Shown here piece after piece: positions 1-8,595 of a stretch of DNA of 64,000 nt; the stretch's first letter is position 1; each line of letters opens with the position of its first letter. The notes under the pieces are model-generated. The model worked only from the letters and a program-made list of their open reading frames with translations, made no database searches and had not been told where the DNA came from. Source of the stretch: Streptomyces sp. NBC_01306 (GTDB lineage Bacteria > Actinomycetota > Actinomycetes > Streptomycetales > Streptomycetaceae); NCBI RefSeq assembly GCF_026340465.1, contig NZ_JAPEPC010000001.1, positions 5,585,001 through 5,649,000 on the forward strand, in the 5' to 3' direction. A program made the translations under genes and the position numbers.

Positions 1-84
1 ATGAATTCGAGTGACCGGTATCGAGCCGCTCATTCGCGGCGGGGCGGCAAAGTGGCAACTGAAAGAAACTGGACCATGAAAAGG

Positions 85-109
85 GCGGTCTTTCCGGGGG
101 AAAGGCCGC
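85..109. terminator. hairpin, possible terminator
   Basis: An 11-bp stem (one G.T pair) with a 3-nt loop lies in the otherwise featureless first 182 bases. It is about 75 nt past the stop of the response regulator gene on the minus strand. It could equally serve a gene beyond the left edge. I see no coding potential in 1-182. Confidence 0.4.
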
Positions 110-182
110 AGATGGGCCACGTTCGCTTATCCGCGGGATCTCGCTCCCGGTTCCGGTCCGTACGGGTCAACCGCCGGTACCG

Positions 183-830
183 CTACCCCCGGTCGAGATA
201 GGCGAGCACCGCGAGGACCCGCCGGTTGTCGTCGTCCGACACCGGCAGGCTCAGTTTGCCGAAGATGTTCGACGTGTGCTTCGCCACCGCCCGCTCCGTC
301 ACCACGAGCTGGCCCGCGATGGCCGCGTTGGAACGCCCCTGCGCCATCAGCTCCATGACCTCCAGCTCGCGCGGGGTGAGGCTGCCCACCGGCTTGTCCT
401 GGGCCCGCCGGGACAGCAGTTGCTGGATCACCTGCGGGTCCATCGCGGTACCGCCCGCCGCCACCCGGCGCACCGCGTCGATGAACTGGTCGGCGTCGAA
501 CACCCGGTCCTTGAGCAGATATCCCACGCCTCCCGTACCGTCCGCCAGCAGCTCGCGCGCGTACAACTGCTCCACATGCTGCGACAGGACCAGGACCGGC
601 AGCCCGGGCCTGGCCCGGCGGGCGGCCAGCGCGCACTGGAGGCCCTCGTCCGTGTGGGACGGCGGCAGCCGGACGTCGACCACAGCGACGTCCGGCTCCA
701 ACTCGGCGAAGGCCTTTGTCAGTTCGGGTCCGGTCTCGACCGCTGCCGCGATCTCGAAGTCGTACGCCTCCAACATCCGGACCAGGCCGTCTCTCAGCAG
801 GAAGAGGTCTTCGGCGAGGACAACGCGCAC
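183..830 (-). CDS. NarL/LuxR-family response regulator
   Basis: A DNA-binding response regulator of 215 aa, the output half of a two-component system. The receiver domain spans about residues 1-120, with acidic residues E7/D8 and the phospho-acceptor Asp52 in VAVVDVRLP. A LuxR-type helix-turn-helix follows at about 150-195 (LTPRELEVMELMAQG then TERAVAKHTSNIFGKL). The start overlaps the end of the upstream kinase gene by 37 nt, so the two are one operon and probably translationally coupled. The target genes are not visible. The divergent MMPL exporter is the obvious candidate, which is inference. Confidence 0.95.
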   Translation of the reverse strand: MRVVLAEDLFLLRDGLVRMLEAYDFEIAAAVETGPELTKAFAELEPDVAVVDVRLPPSHTDEGLQCALAARRARPGLPVLVLSQHVEQLYARELLADGTGGVGYLLKDRVFDADQFIDAVRRVAAGGTAMDPQVIQQLLSRRAQDKPVGSLTPRELEVMELMAQGRSNAAIAGQLVVTERAVAKHTSNIFGKLSLPVSDDDNRRVLAVLAYLDRG

Positions 831-2083
831 GGAATCTCCATCGTCACCATGGTCGGGCCGCCCACCGGGCTGTTGACGGCCAGTACGCCGTCGAATGTAC
901 CCAGTCGGCGTTCGATTCCGCTCAGTCCCGAACCCTTTCCCGGCGACGCGCCCCCGCGGCCGTCATCGGTGACCGACATCCGCAGCATCCCCCGGGTGTG
1001 GTGGATGTCGACCCAGATCCGGTCCGCCCCCGCGTGCTTGACGGCGTTCGTCAGGACCTCGCTGACCGCGAAGTACGCCGCCGACTCGACCGGGGCCTCC
1101 GCACGGCCCGCCATGTCCACCTCGACCTCGGTCGGTACGGGCAGCCGCAGCGCCAGGGCCCTGACCGCGTCACCGAGTCCGCGCTCCGCCAGCACCGGCG
1201 GGTGGATGCCGCGCACCAGGTCCCGCAGCTCCGTGAGTGCCTCCGCCGACGACTCGCGGGCCATCGACAGCATCTTCTTCGCCTGCGCCGGGTCCTTCTC
1301 GATGAGCGCCTCGACGGTGGAGAGGTTCATGCCCATCGCCACCAGCCTGGCCTGCGCACCGTCGTGCAGATCCCGCTCGATCCGGCGCAGTTCGGCGGCC
1401 GAGCTGTCCACGGCGTCGTGCCGGGTCTCGGTGAGCCGGTCGATGCGCTCGCCCAGCTCGGCCTCCCTGGTCGGGGCCAGCACCGAGCGGGTGATGGCGA
1501 AGTGGACGCGGATCAGAGCGGGCCCGAAACGCAGTCCGGCCGCGATCCAGCAGACACCGACCAGGGCCGCGAGCGCCGCGGTGGTCCAGCTGTCGACCCG
1601 GACGAACTCGTACCAGTAGCCGCCGCCCGCACGGACGATCGGCTTCCACAGACCGAGCAGCAGCAGGATGCCGAAGACCCCCTCGCTGAACAGCGACAGC
1701 GGCAGCAGCGCGGTGACCGCGCCCGCCGTCATGTCGACGAGCAGCCAGCGCATGTCGCGCCATGTCGCTGGATCCTTCACCAGCACCGTGCAGCGCTCCA
1801 CCTGACCGGCTATGCCCGGCCGTGGCTGGAACGGGAGCGGCCGGCGCACCACCGGAATGCGGGTGCCCGTCCACTTGGCCGCCAGCAGCCGGCGCTGGTC
1901 GGCGTGCGAGCGGATCAGGTCCAGCAGCGCCGGCGTGGTGAAGACACCGACACCGACCGGGATCAGTGCGATCGAGGTGACCGCCAGGGTGAAGAGCGTG
2001 ATCGAGCCGATGAGCGACATCCCGGCCAGCGCCAGGCCCCGTACGGCCGCCACCCCCGCGTCGCGTACCTTCGTCGCCCTCAT
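794..2083 (-). CDS. sensor histidine kinase, NarL-type partner
   Basis: A membrane histidine kinase of 429 aa. The N-terminal sensor region has hydrophobic segments near residues 12-50, 117-147 and 168-186, in the style of the actinobacterial 'Sensor' domain. A HisKA_3 dimerisation helix follows with phospho-acceptor His240 in ERDLHDGAQARL, then a C-terminal ATPase domain with DDGRGG and GSGLSGIERR. ATG at 2083 is chosen because GAGAGGGAC lies just upstream and the protein then begins at the first membrane segment. An upstream in-frame start would add 39 residues with no conserved look. It overlaps the response regulator gene downstream. The stimulus is unknown. Confidence 0.93.
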   Translation of the reverse strand: MRATKVRDAGVAAVRGLALAGMSLIGSITLFTLAVTSIALIPVGVGVFTTPALLDLIRSHADQRRLLAAKWTGTRIPVVRRPLPFQPRPGIAGQVERCTVLVKDPATWRDMRWLLVDMTAGAVTALLPLSLFSEGVFGILLLLGLWKPIVRAGGGYWYEFVRVDSWTTAALAALVGVCWIAAGLRFGPALIRVHFAITRSVLAPTREAELGERIDRLTETRHDAVDSSAAELRRIERDLHDGAQARLVAMGMNLSTVEALIEKDPAQAKKMLSMARESSAEALTELRDLVRGIHPPVLAERGLGDAVRALALRLPVPTEVEVDMAGRAEAPVESAAYFAVSEVLTNAVKHAGADRIWVDIHHTRGMLRMSVTDDGRGGASPGKGSGLSGIERRLGTFDGVLAVNSPVGGPTMVTMEIPCALSSPKTSSC

Positions 2084-2317
2084 GGTGATGTCCCTCTCGT
2101 CCCTGGCCGGGTGATCGCCGGCCTGGACACCAGTGTGGCCGCAAGGGGGCGCCCGGGGCATTGGGTTCCGCACCCGATTCGGGGGTGTAGCTGGCACCAC
2201 CCCCCGCCCCTCGCCCTATGGCTCCGCACAGGGGGCCTCGACGGCTGGGGCCGTCCGCGGCCCGTTCCTAGCGTGGGAGGCGAATCAACCGACGCTTACA
2301 ACTGGGGGCGAAACGCC

Positions 2318-4429
2318 ATGAGGCTCAACCTCGCGGCCCGTATCGGTGTGTGGAGCGCGCACCACCGCAGAACAGCCATCATCGGCTGGCTGGTGTTCGT
2401 GGTGCTCGCCATGGGCATCGGCGGGGCCTCCGGCATGGTCAACATGTCCGACTCCGAGAACGGCGCGGGCGACTCGGCGCGGGCCACCCGCATCCTGGAG
2501 GACGCCGGTCTCAGCCGGCCCGCCGGCGAGATGGTCATGGTGTCGGGCAGGAGCGCCGGCGACTGGAAGCCCGCGGCCCGCGCGGTCACCACGGCCGTCG
2601 GGAAGACCGGAGCGGTACGGAACATCGCGGCGCCCGTCCCCTCCAAGGACGGCAGGGACGCGCTGATCACCTTCGACATGAAGGGCGACGCGGACACCGC
2701 GGCCGACCGGGTGGGGCCGGTGCTCGACGCGGTGTCCGGGGTGCGTGCCGGCCGGCCGGACGTACGGATCTACCAGTTCGGCGACGCCAGCGCGGGCAAG
2801 TGGCTCGGCGACCTGCTCTCCAAAGACCTCCGGTCGGCCGAATTCACCGCCGTACCACTGGCGTTGGGCATCCTCCTGGTGGCCTTCGGGGCCGTGGTGG
2901 CCGCGCTGCTGCCCGTCGGACTCGCGCTGACGGCGTGCATGGCGGCCTTCGGGCTGCTGTCACTCGCCAGTCACCAGCTGCACCTCTTCCAGACCACGTA
3001 CTCGGTGATGTTCCTGATGGGCTTCGCCGTCGGCGTCGACTACTGCCTCTTCTACCTGCGGCGCGAGCGGGACGAACGGGCCGCGGGGCGCGACGCCGAG
3101 ACCGCGCTGCGTATCGCGGCGGCCACCAGCGGCCGGGCCGTGCTCGTCTCCGGGGTCACCGTGATGGTGGCGATGGCCGGGATGTTCCTGTCCGGCCTGA
3201 TGCTGTTCAAGGGCTTCGCGCTCGCCACCATCCTCGTGGTCCTCATCGCGATGCTCGGCTCGGTGACGGTGCTGCCCGCGCTGCTCTCCTGGCTGGGCGA
3301 CCGGATCGACGCCGGCCGGGTCCCGCTGCTGAACCGGCGCGGCAGGCGCGGCGTGCGGCAGAGCGGCGCGACAGCCGGACGGCTGCTGAAGCCGGTGCTG
3401 TCCCGTCCCGCGGTCTTCGCGGCCGGAGCGGTGGTGGTGCTGCTGGCCCTGGCGGCGCCCGCGCTGGGTATGAAGACGGAGGAGCTCGGCCTGGAGAAGC
3501 AGTTCGGCTCGTCGTCCGAGCTGTCGGTCTCCTACCGCCATATCGCGGACACCTTCCCCGGCGGTCCCGCCCCGGCCACGGTGGTGGTCGAGGCCGACGA
3601 CATCGGAGCGCCGGGCGTACGCACGGCACTCGCCGGCTTCGACCGGGTCACCGTGCACAGCCGGCAGAACGTCGCGGAGATCGAGGTGCCCCTGCCCACC
3701 GGCCGGGCCGGGCTGACCGAACTGCGGGACGAGCGGCTGCCCGCCGTCTTCGACGGCACCGGCGCCCATGCCTACGTCACCGGGGAACTGGCGAACTCGG
3801 TCGACTTCAACCATCAGCTCAAGCACGGCATCGTTCCGGTCTTCGCCTTCATCACGGCGGTGACCTTCCTGCTGATGCTCTTCTGCTTCCGCTCGTACGT
3901 CATCGCGCTGACGTCGGTCCTCCTCAACCTGCTCTCGGTGGCCGCCGCCTACGGGGTGATGGTCGCCGTCTTCCAGCACGGCTGGGGGGCGTCGCTGATC
4001 GGCTCGGAGAAGGCCGGTGCGATCGAGTCCTGGATGCCGCTCTTCGTCCTGGTCGTCCTCTTCGGTCTGTCGATGGACTACCACGTGTTCGTCGTGTCCC
4101 GGATCCGGGAGGCGCGCGAACGGGGGCTGAGCACCAGGGACGCGGTCGACGAGGGCATCCGGCGGACCGCGGGCGCGGTGACCGGCGCAGCAGTGATCAT
4201 GGTCGCGGTGTTCTCGGTCTTCGGCTCGCTCTCGATGCAGGACATGCAGCAGATGGGCGTCGGACTCGCGGTGGCGGTCCTGCTGGACGCGACCGTGGTG
4301 CGGATGGTGCTGCTGCCCGCGGTGATGACGCTGCTGGGCGAGCGCAACTGGCGTACACCGAAGGGGGCTTCCCGGCTGCCCGGCCGCGATCACCGCGACG
4401 CGCCGCCGAAGGTACCGGCAGGCATCTGA
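2318..4429 (+). CDS. MMPL-family RND transporter
   Basis: An inner-membrane exporter of 703 aa in the MMPL (mycobacterial membrane protein large) branch of RND pumps, which in actinobacteria export lipids, drugs or other hydrophobic compounds. It shows two repeats of one helix, a periplasmic-type loop and a helix bundle. The first helix is at about 14-36 and the first bundle at about 185-320. The second half begins near residue 370, and a second bundle containing LFGLSMDYHVFVVSR lies near 570-680. VGVDYCLFYLRRERD and SMDYHVFVVSRIREA are the paired GxDY-type motifs that carry proton-relay residues in this family. ATG at 2318 has GGGGGCG upstream. It is divergent from the two-component system across about 230 nt. 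The substrate is unknown. Confidence 0.94.
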   Translation: MRLNLAARIGVWSAHHRRTAIIGWLVFVVLAMGIGGASGMVNMSDSENGAGDSARATRILEDAGLSRPAGEMVMVSGRSAGDWKPAARAVTTAVGKTGAVRNIAAPVPSKDGRDALITFDMKGDADTAADRVGPVLDAVSGVRAGRPDVRIYQFGDASAGKWLGDLLSKDLRSAEFTAVPLALGILLVAFGAVVAALLPVGLALTACMAAFGLLSLASHQLHLFQTTYSVMFLMGFAVGVDYCLFYLRRERDERAAGRDAETALRIAAATSGRAVLVSGVTVMVAMAGMFLSGLMLFKGFALATILVVLIAMLGSVTVLPALLSWLGDRIDAGRVPLLNRRGRRGVRQSGATAGRLLKPVLSRPAVFAAGAVVVLLALAAPALGMKTEELGLEKQFGSSSELSVSYRHIADTFPGGPAPATVVVEADDIGAPGVRTALAGFDRVTVHSRQNVAEIEVPLPTGRAGLTELRDERLPAVFDGTGAHAYVTGELANSVDFNHQLKHGIVPVFAFITAVTFLLMLFCFRSYVIALTSVLLNLLSVAAAYGVMVAVFQHGWGASLIGSEKAGAIESWMPLFVLVVLFGLSMDYHVFVVSRIREARERGLSTRDAVDEGIRRTAGAVTGAAVIMVAVFSVFGSLSMQDMQQMGVGLAVAVLLDATVVRMVLLPAVMTLLGERNWRTPKGASRLPGRDHRDAPPKVPAGI

Positions 4430-4476
4430 CCGTACGCACCCGGCGGCCGCACCAGTTCAGGATCAAAGGCAGCACA

Positions 4477-4521
4477 GCGCCCTCCCGGGCCGTGGGACAG
4501 GGGACCAGCCGGGGAGGGCGC
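4477..4521. terminator. terminator after MMPL gene
   Basis: GCGCCCTCCCGG pairs with CCGGGGAGGGCGC across a 20-nt loop (one bulged base). It sits between the convergent ends of the MMPL gene and the winged-helix gene and may serve both. Confidence 0.6.
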
Positions 4522-4559
4522 TTCGGTGGGTGCGCGGAGACGGAGACGTACGGGTGTGA

Positions 4560-5123
4560 TCAGGGCGCGTACTTGTACCCCACGCGGCGCACCGTACGGA
4601 TCGTGTGCCGGTGCTCGGCGCCCAGCTTGCGGCGCAGCCGGGCCACATGGACATCGACGGTCCGGCCGTCGCCCACATGCCCGTAACCCCACACGGTGGT
4701 CACCAACTGGTCGCGGCTGTGCACCCGGTGGGGGTGCGCGACGAGATGCGCGAGCAGCTCGAACTCCAGATACGTCAGATCCAGCGTCCGCCCGTCCACC
4801 GAAGCGGTGCGCTGCGCACTGTCGATCCGCACCGCCCCGTCGGACGCGGTCGGGGCCGGTACCGGGCCCGGCTGGTGATCGGCGGGCACCAGCACCAGAT
4901 AGCCGACCATCGGCGGCTGCCCGGGCACGGAGGGCAGGGTGTGCTGGGGTGCGGGCAGCCAGGTGGCGCCGGGCGGCAGGAAGTCCGCGACCGGGACCAC
5001 CTCGTCACGGTCGACGGACCGCAGCCGGTGCCGGTGGGACGGGAGAGGTGTGGCGGTCGCGGCAGCCGCAGTGGTCGCAGCCGTCGCGGCAGTCGCTGCG
5101 GAGAAGGAACGGGTGTCAGCCAT
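4560..5123 (-). CDS. orphan winged-helix transcriptional regulator
   Basis: A 187-aa DNA-binding protein. The C-terminal part (about 97-187) is an OmpR/PhoB-type winged helix, with LTYLEFELLAHLVAHP, the recognition-helix region DGRTVDVHVARLRRKLG and the wing RTVRRVGYKY. No receiver domain precedes it. Instead the first 100 residues are an Ala/Thr-rich leader (AATAATTAAAATATP) and a Pro-rich linker. This one-component arrangement occurs as a group of small winged-helix proteins in Streptomyces. ATG at 5123 is the only reasonable start. It ends convergently with the MMPL gene. The regulon cannot be told from sequence. Confidence 0.85.
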   Translation of the reverse strand: MADTRSFSAATAATAATTAAAATATPLPSHRHRLRSVDRDEVVPVADFLPPGATWLPAPQHTLPSVPGQPPMVGYLVLVPADHQPGPVPAPTASDGAVRIDSAQRTASVDGRTLDLTYLEFELLAHLVAHPHRVHSRDQLVTTVWGYGHVGDGRTVDVHVARLRRKLGAEHRHTIRTVRRVGYKYAP

Positions 5124-5385
5124 GAGTGGTCAGCTCTTTCACGCGGAGAGGTCGTCGAGGGACGTACGTCGTGCGCGCCGGCCGAAGGCTTCGAAGCGGA
5201 AGAGGCGTTAGAGGGCCGGCGCCTGTGTCGCACGGCAACACACTCGGTCGAAGTCGTGATGCTGACGGGACGGCCAGAACGGTTCGAGGTCGAAGCGACC
5301 GGTCGAGGTGTTCTGATGGCGGGCCATGTGCCCATTGAACCAGATACGCCGGACCGGCAGCAGGGGCTCCCGGCAAAGGAACGGC
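5124..5385. other. intergenic region, no gene seen
   Basis: This stretch lies upstream of the winged-helix gene and downstream of the glnII terminator. It should hold the promoter of the winged-helix gene. I found no convincing coding frame, RNA gene or operator in it. Confidence 0.4.
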
Positions 5386-5420
5386 ACGGGGGCGCCCACC
5401 GGTGCGGCGGGCGCCCCCGT
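5386..5420 (-). terminator. glnII terminator
   Basis: A perfect 12-bp stem (ACGGGGGCGCCC with its complement) around an 11-nt loop, about 90 nt beyond the glnII stop. Confidence 0.75.
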
Positions 5421-5471
5421 GGGGAACGCGGTGCGGAGGCGTACCCGGGTGCGCAGAGTGTTCTGGGTGCT

Positions 5472-5513
5472 CAGGCACTCAGGCACTCAGGCACTCCGGG
5501 TACTCCGGGTGCT
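5472..5513. repeat. tandem 8- and 9-bp repeats at glnII 3' end
   Basis: Three copies of CAGGCACT (5472-5495) are followed by CCGGGTACT and CCGGGTGCT (5496-5513), running into the glnII stop codon. It is a short microsatellite-like tract in the 3' flank. Confidence 0.8.
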
Positions 5514-6532
5514 CAGACCTGTCCTGCCTTCTCCAGCGCGGTGCAGCAGGTGTCGGTGACCAACCGGGTCACCACGTACGGGTCGACGTTCGCGTTGGGC
5601 CTGCGGTCCTCGATGTAGCCCTTCCGGTCCCGCTCGACCTGCCACGGGATCCGGACCGACGCACCGCGGTCGGAGACACCGTAGGTGTACTCGTCCCACC
5701 GGGCCGTCTCGTGCAGACCGGTCAGCCGGTCGTCGATCCCGGCGCCGTAGTTCTTGACGTGGTCCAACGGCTTCGAGCCCTCGCCCAGCGCCTCGCACGC
5801 GGTGATGATCGCGTCGTATCCCTCGCGCATCGCCTGGGTGGAGAAGTTGGTGTGCGCGCCCGCGCCGTTCCAGTCGCCCTTCACCGGCTTCGGGTCGAGC
5901 GTCGCCGACACGTCGAAGTCCTCGGCGGTCCGGTAGAGCAGCCAGCGTGCGATCCACAGCTGGTCGGACACTTCGAGCGGCGACAGCGGACCGACCTGGA
6001 ACTCCCACTGGCCGGGCATGACTTCGGCGTTGATGCCGGAGATGCCCAGGCCCGCGGCGAGGCAGTGGTCGAGGTGCTTCTCGACGATGTCGCGGCCGAA
6101 GATCTCGTCGGCGCCGACCCCGCAGTAGTAACCGCCCTGCGCGGCCGGATACCCGCCCTCGGGGAAGCCGAGCGGCCGGTGGCCGTCGAAGAACGTGTAC
6201 TCCTGCTCGATACCGAAGATCGCCTCCTGCGCCTCGAACCGCCCGGCGACCTCGGCGAGCGCCGCCCGGGTGTTGGAGGAGTGCGGGGTCAGGTCGGTGT
6301 TGAGGACCTCGCACAGGACGAGTACGTGATCACCGCCGCGTATCGGGTCGGGGCAGCTGAACACCGGGTTGAGCACCAGGTCGGACGCGTGGCCCTGCGC
6401 CTGGCCGGTGCTCGAACCGTCGAAACCCCAGAGCGGCGGCGCCTCCCCGGTGGCCAGGACCTTCGTCTTCGAACGGAGTTTGGCGGTCGGCTCGGTCCCG
6501 TCGATCCAGATGTACTCGGCCTTGAACGTCAC
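5513..6532 (-). CDS. glnII: glutamine synthetase, type II
   Basis: Glutamine synthetase of the short eukaryote-like class (GSII), 339 aa. It makes glutamine from glutamate, ammonia and ATP. It has the GSII N-terminus TFKAEYIWIDGTEPTAKLRS, the loop LWGFDGSSTGQAQGHASD, the metal/ATP sheet EQEYTFFDGHRPLGFP, and GDWNGAGAHTNFST near the ammonium/glutamate site. GTG at 6532 is preferred because GAAGGA then lies 8 nt upstream. The ATG three codons earlier sits directly against that purine run with no spacing. Streptomyces carries this enzyme beside the GSI enzyme glnA, present here at 25.2 kb. A four-half-site GlnR operator lies about 85-120 nt upstream. Confidence 0.97.
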   Translation of the reverse strand: MTFKAEYIWIDGTEPTAKLRSKTKVLATGEAPPLWGFDGSSTGQAQGHASDLVLNPVFSCPDPIRGGDHVLVLCEVLNTDLTPHSSNTRAALAEVAGRFEAQEAIFGIEQEYTFFDGHRPLGFPEGGYPAAQGGYYCGVGADEIFGRDIVEKHLDHCLAAGLGISGINAEVMPGQWEFQVGPLSPLEVSDQLWIARWLLYRTAEDFDVSATLDPKPVKGDWNGAGAHTNFSTQAMREGYDAIITACEALGEGSKPLDHVKNYGAGIDDRLTGLHETARWDEYTYGVSDRGASVRIPWQVERDRKGYIEDRRPNANVDPYVVTRLVTDTCCTALEKAGQV

Positions 6533-6615
6533 GGAAGCCATCCTTCGCTGGTGCGGCCCTGCTGGTGCGGCCCTGCGAGTGCGGCAGGTCCATGGCGGCA
6601 GCATCGCAATCCGCG

Positions 6616-6653
6616 GTTTCCCGGCCGTTGCCCGACGGTGAACGGGGTGTTTC
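6616..6653 (-). promoter_or_regulatory. GlnR operator of glnII
   Basis: Read on the minus strand, four 5-mers are each separated by exactly 6 nt: GAAAC, TTCAC, GCAAC, GAAAC. This fits the actinobacterial GlnR pattern of two boxes of type gTnAC-n6-GaAAC in tandem. It lies 84-121 nt upstream of the glnII start. GlnR control of glnII is established in Streptomyces; binding at this site is inferred. Confidence 0.8.
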
Positions 6654-6686
6654 CCGGCCCGGATCCGATGGCCGAGACTGGCCGGT

Positions 6687-7658
6687 ATGACGAAGCCATC
6701 CGGTACGCAGCCATCCCGTACGCAGCCTTCCCTTGCGCAGCCATCCAGCGCGCAGCCACCCCGTACGAGGCCGCGCATCGGTCTCCTCGGCACCGGCCCC
6801 TGGGCGCGGTCCACCCATGCTCCCGCGCTCGCCGCCCACCCGGAGATCGAGTTCAGCGGGGTCTGGGGCAGGCGGCGCGAGGCGGCGGACGAGCTCGCCG
6901 CCGAACACGGGACGACCGCATACGACGAGGTGGACGCGCTCCTCGCGGCGAGCGACGCGGTAGCGGTGGCTCTCCCGCCGGACATCCAGGCCCCGCTCGC
7001 GGCCCGCGCCGCGGCAGCCGGGTGTCATCTGCTGCTCGACAAGCCGGTCGCCACGACGGTCGCCGGCGCACGCGACGTCGTTGCCGCGGCCGAGCGCTCC
7101 GGTGTCGCGTCCGTGGTCTTCTGCACGCTGCGCTTCACACCGGGGGTGGCCGAGTGGATCGCCGGACAGGCCGCTGTGGACGGCTGGTTCACCGGCCGCG
7201 CGGAGTGGCTCGGGGCGCTCTTCTCGCCCGGAGCGGACAGCCCGTACGCGGCATCCCCGTGGCGCAGGGAGAAGGGCGGGCTGTGGGACGTGGGCCCGCA
7301 CGCGCTCTCCGTCCTGTTGCCGGTGCTCGGGGACGCGACGGAGGTCACAGCGGCCGGGGGCGCCGAGGACACCGTCCAGCTCGCGCTGCGCCACACCTCG
7401 GGCGCTTCCAGTTCGGCGACGCTCAGCCTGAGCGCCCCGGCCCGAGCGGCGGGCACCACCGTCGAGTTCCGCGGCGCCCACGGGGTCGCGGTGCTGCCGG
7501 AGCGCCGGGGCGGGGGTGCGCGGGTGCCGTTCGCCGCGGCGGTCGACGCGCTGCTCGCGGCCGTACGGACCGGTGAACCACATCCGTGCGACGTACGGTT
7601 CGGCCTGCGGCTGACCGAGATCCTGGCGGAGGCGGAGCAGCAACTGACCGGGAAGTGA
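6687..7658 (+). CDS. Gfo/Idh/MocA-family oxidoreductase
   Basis: An NAD(P)-dependent sugar- or inositol-type dehydrogenase of 323 aa. The Rossmann fold begins at about residue 30 with IGLLGTGPWARSTHAPAL. The family Lys motif is LLLDKPVATT, and the C-terminal substrate domain includes GGLWDVGPHALSVLLPVLG. The substrate cannot be assigned. The first 28 residues are an unusual Thr/Gln/Pro/Ser repeat encoded by five 15-bp tandem units beginning just after the start codon, so the start is less certain. No good ribosome-binding site precedes ATG 6687. It is divergent from glnII and its promoter must share that intergenic space. Confidence 0.9.
   Translation: MTKPSGTQPSRTQPSLAQPSSAQPPRTRPRIGLLGTGPWARSTHAPALAAHPEIEFSGVWGRRREAADELAAEHGTTAYDEVDALLAASDAVAVALPPDIQAPLAARAAAAGCHLLLDKPVATTVAGARDVVAAAERSGVASVVFCTLRFTPGVAEWIAGQAAVDGWFTGRAEWLGALFSPGADSPYAASPWRREKGGLWDVGPHALSVLLPVLGDATEVTAAGGAEDTVQLALRHTSGASSSATLSLSAPARAAGTTVEFRGAHGVAVLPERRGGGARVPFAAAVDALLAAVRTGEPHPCDVRFGLRLTEILAEAEQQLTGK
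6691..6765 (+). repeat. five 15-bp tandem repeats in coding start
   Basis: Five contiguous 15-bp units of type CGCAGCCATCCCGTA encode TQPS-like pentapeptides at the N-terminus of the Gfo/Idh/MocA protein. The period is a multiple of three, so copy-number change keeps the frame. Confidence 0.9.
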
Positions 7659-7687
7659 CCGGCGGTGGCCGCAGCAGGGCCGCTGAA

Positions 7688-7714
7688 CCCCCGGCCGGGC
7701 AGCCCGGCCGGGGG
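7688..7714. terminator. bidirectional terminator
   Basis: CCCCCGGCCGG pairs perfectly with CCGGCCGGGGG (11 bp, 5-nt loop) between two convergent genes, the oxidoreductase (plus) and the ArsC-like gene (minus). Confidence 0.8.
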
Positions 7715-7717
7715 AAC

Positions 7718-8077
7718 TCACCGCCCGAGAGCGTCCCGGACCGCCTCCTCCGTACGCGCCACCACCGCTGTGCCGTCCTCCGCCGTGATGATGGGCCGCT
7801 GGATCAGCTTCGGGTGCCCGGCCAGCGCGGCGATCCACCGGTCCCGCGCCTCCGCGTCGCGCGGCCACTCCTTCAGCCCGAGCGCCTTTGCGTCCGGCTC
7901 CTGGGCCCGGGTGATGTCCCACGGCTCCAGTCCGAGCCGGCCGAGCACCGCCCGGATCTCGTCCTCACCGGGCACGTCCTCCAGGTATCTGCGGACGGTG
8001 TACGAAGCACCTTCCGCGTCCAGCAGGTCCACCGCACTGCGGCATTTCGAGCACGCGGGATTGATCCAGATCTCCAT
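7718..8077 (-). CDS. ArsC/Spx-family thioredoxin-fold protein
   Basis: A small 119-aa cytosolic protein of the ArsC family. It begins MEIWINPACSKCRSAVDLL: a thioredoxin-fold strand followed by a C-x-x-C pair at C9 and C12. Later it has YLEDVPGEDEIRAVL and the cis-Pro region LIQRPIIT. Family members reduce arsenate with glutaredoxin or act as redox-sensing regulators. The CxxC rather than a lone Cys, and the absence of neighbouring ars genes, argue against a confident arsenate reductase call. It converges on the oxidoreductase gene with a shared terminator. Confidence 0.9.
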   Translation of the reverse strand: MEIWINPACSKCRSAVDLLDAEGASYTVRRYLEDVPGEDEIRAVLGRLGLEPWDITRAQEPDAKALGLKEWPRDAEARDRWIAALAGHPKLIQRPIITAEDGTAVVARTEEAVRDALGR

Positions 8078-8206
8078 GGGGTCAAAGGTACGTGAGAGGC
8101 TGCCGGGACCCTTCTGGCCAGGGGCTTCTGTCAGTGCCCGGCAGTAAAATGGGGGCAGTTCGTGAGGGTCCGCAAGGGCCCCGTCACCAGCGCCTGGAGG
8201 TCGCCG

Positions 8207-8464
8207 ATGGCCGTAGCCATGTCCCCGACGGAGTCACTGGTCAAGAAGAAGCTGCCCGCGGGAAAGCCCCGTGACTGGTATGTCTCGCACAACCGCAGGC
8301 TGAAGGCGATGCGCCTGGCCATCGCACTGCTCGACACCGGTGTCTACCGACCGGATCAGGCACCGAACCGGAAGATACGCTCCACGGCTGCCCTCGCGGG
8401 CATCCACCCGCCGTCCGACGCCACTTGCCGGATGGTGCGCGTCCTGATCCGCTTCGGGCGCTGA
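8207..8464 (+). CDS. small conserved hypothetical protein
   Basis: An 85-aa basic protein of unknown function. ATG at 8207 is chosen because GGAGG lies 6 nt upstream (8196-8200). An earlier in-frame start lacks such a site. The sequence MAVAMSPTESLVKKKLPAG leads into a helical, Arg-rich region (DWYVSHNRRLKAMRLAIALL). There is no membrane segment, no Cys pair and no recognisable domain. It is monocistronic, with the ArsC-like gene divergent upstream and an HemK-like gene convergent downstream. Confidence 0.75.
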   Translation: MAVAMSPTESLVKKKLPAGKPRDWYVSHNRRLKAMRLAIALLDTGVYRPDQAPNRKIRSTAALAGIHPPSDATCRMVRVLIRFGR

Positions 8465-8595
8465 GCACAGCACTGCCCGACCGATGTTTCACCGACTGCT
8501 TCACCGATTGCTCCACCAGCCGTTCGGCCGGTGGGGGCGGATGTCAGCCCGCTCCCACCGGCCGAACGGCCCCCGGAATCCGGCCCGTTCGACCG

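Noticed and set aside
716..2317. Long open frame antisense to the first two-component system, in frame with the MMPL gene
   Set aside because: It is a G+C-driven shadow; the Arg/Gln/Pro-rich translation has no domain, and the MMPL protein clearly starts at 2318.
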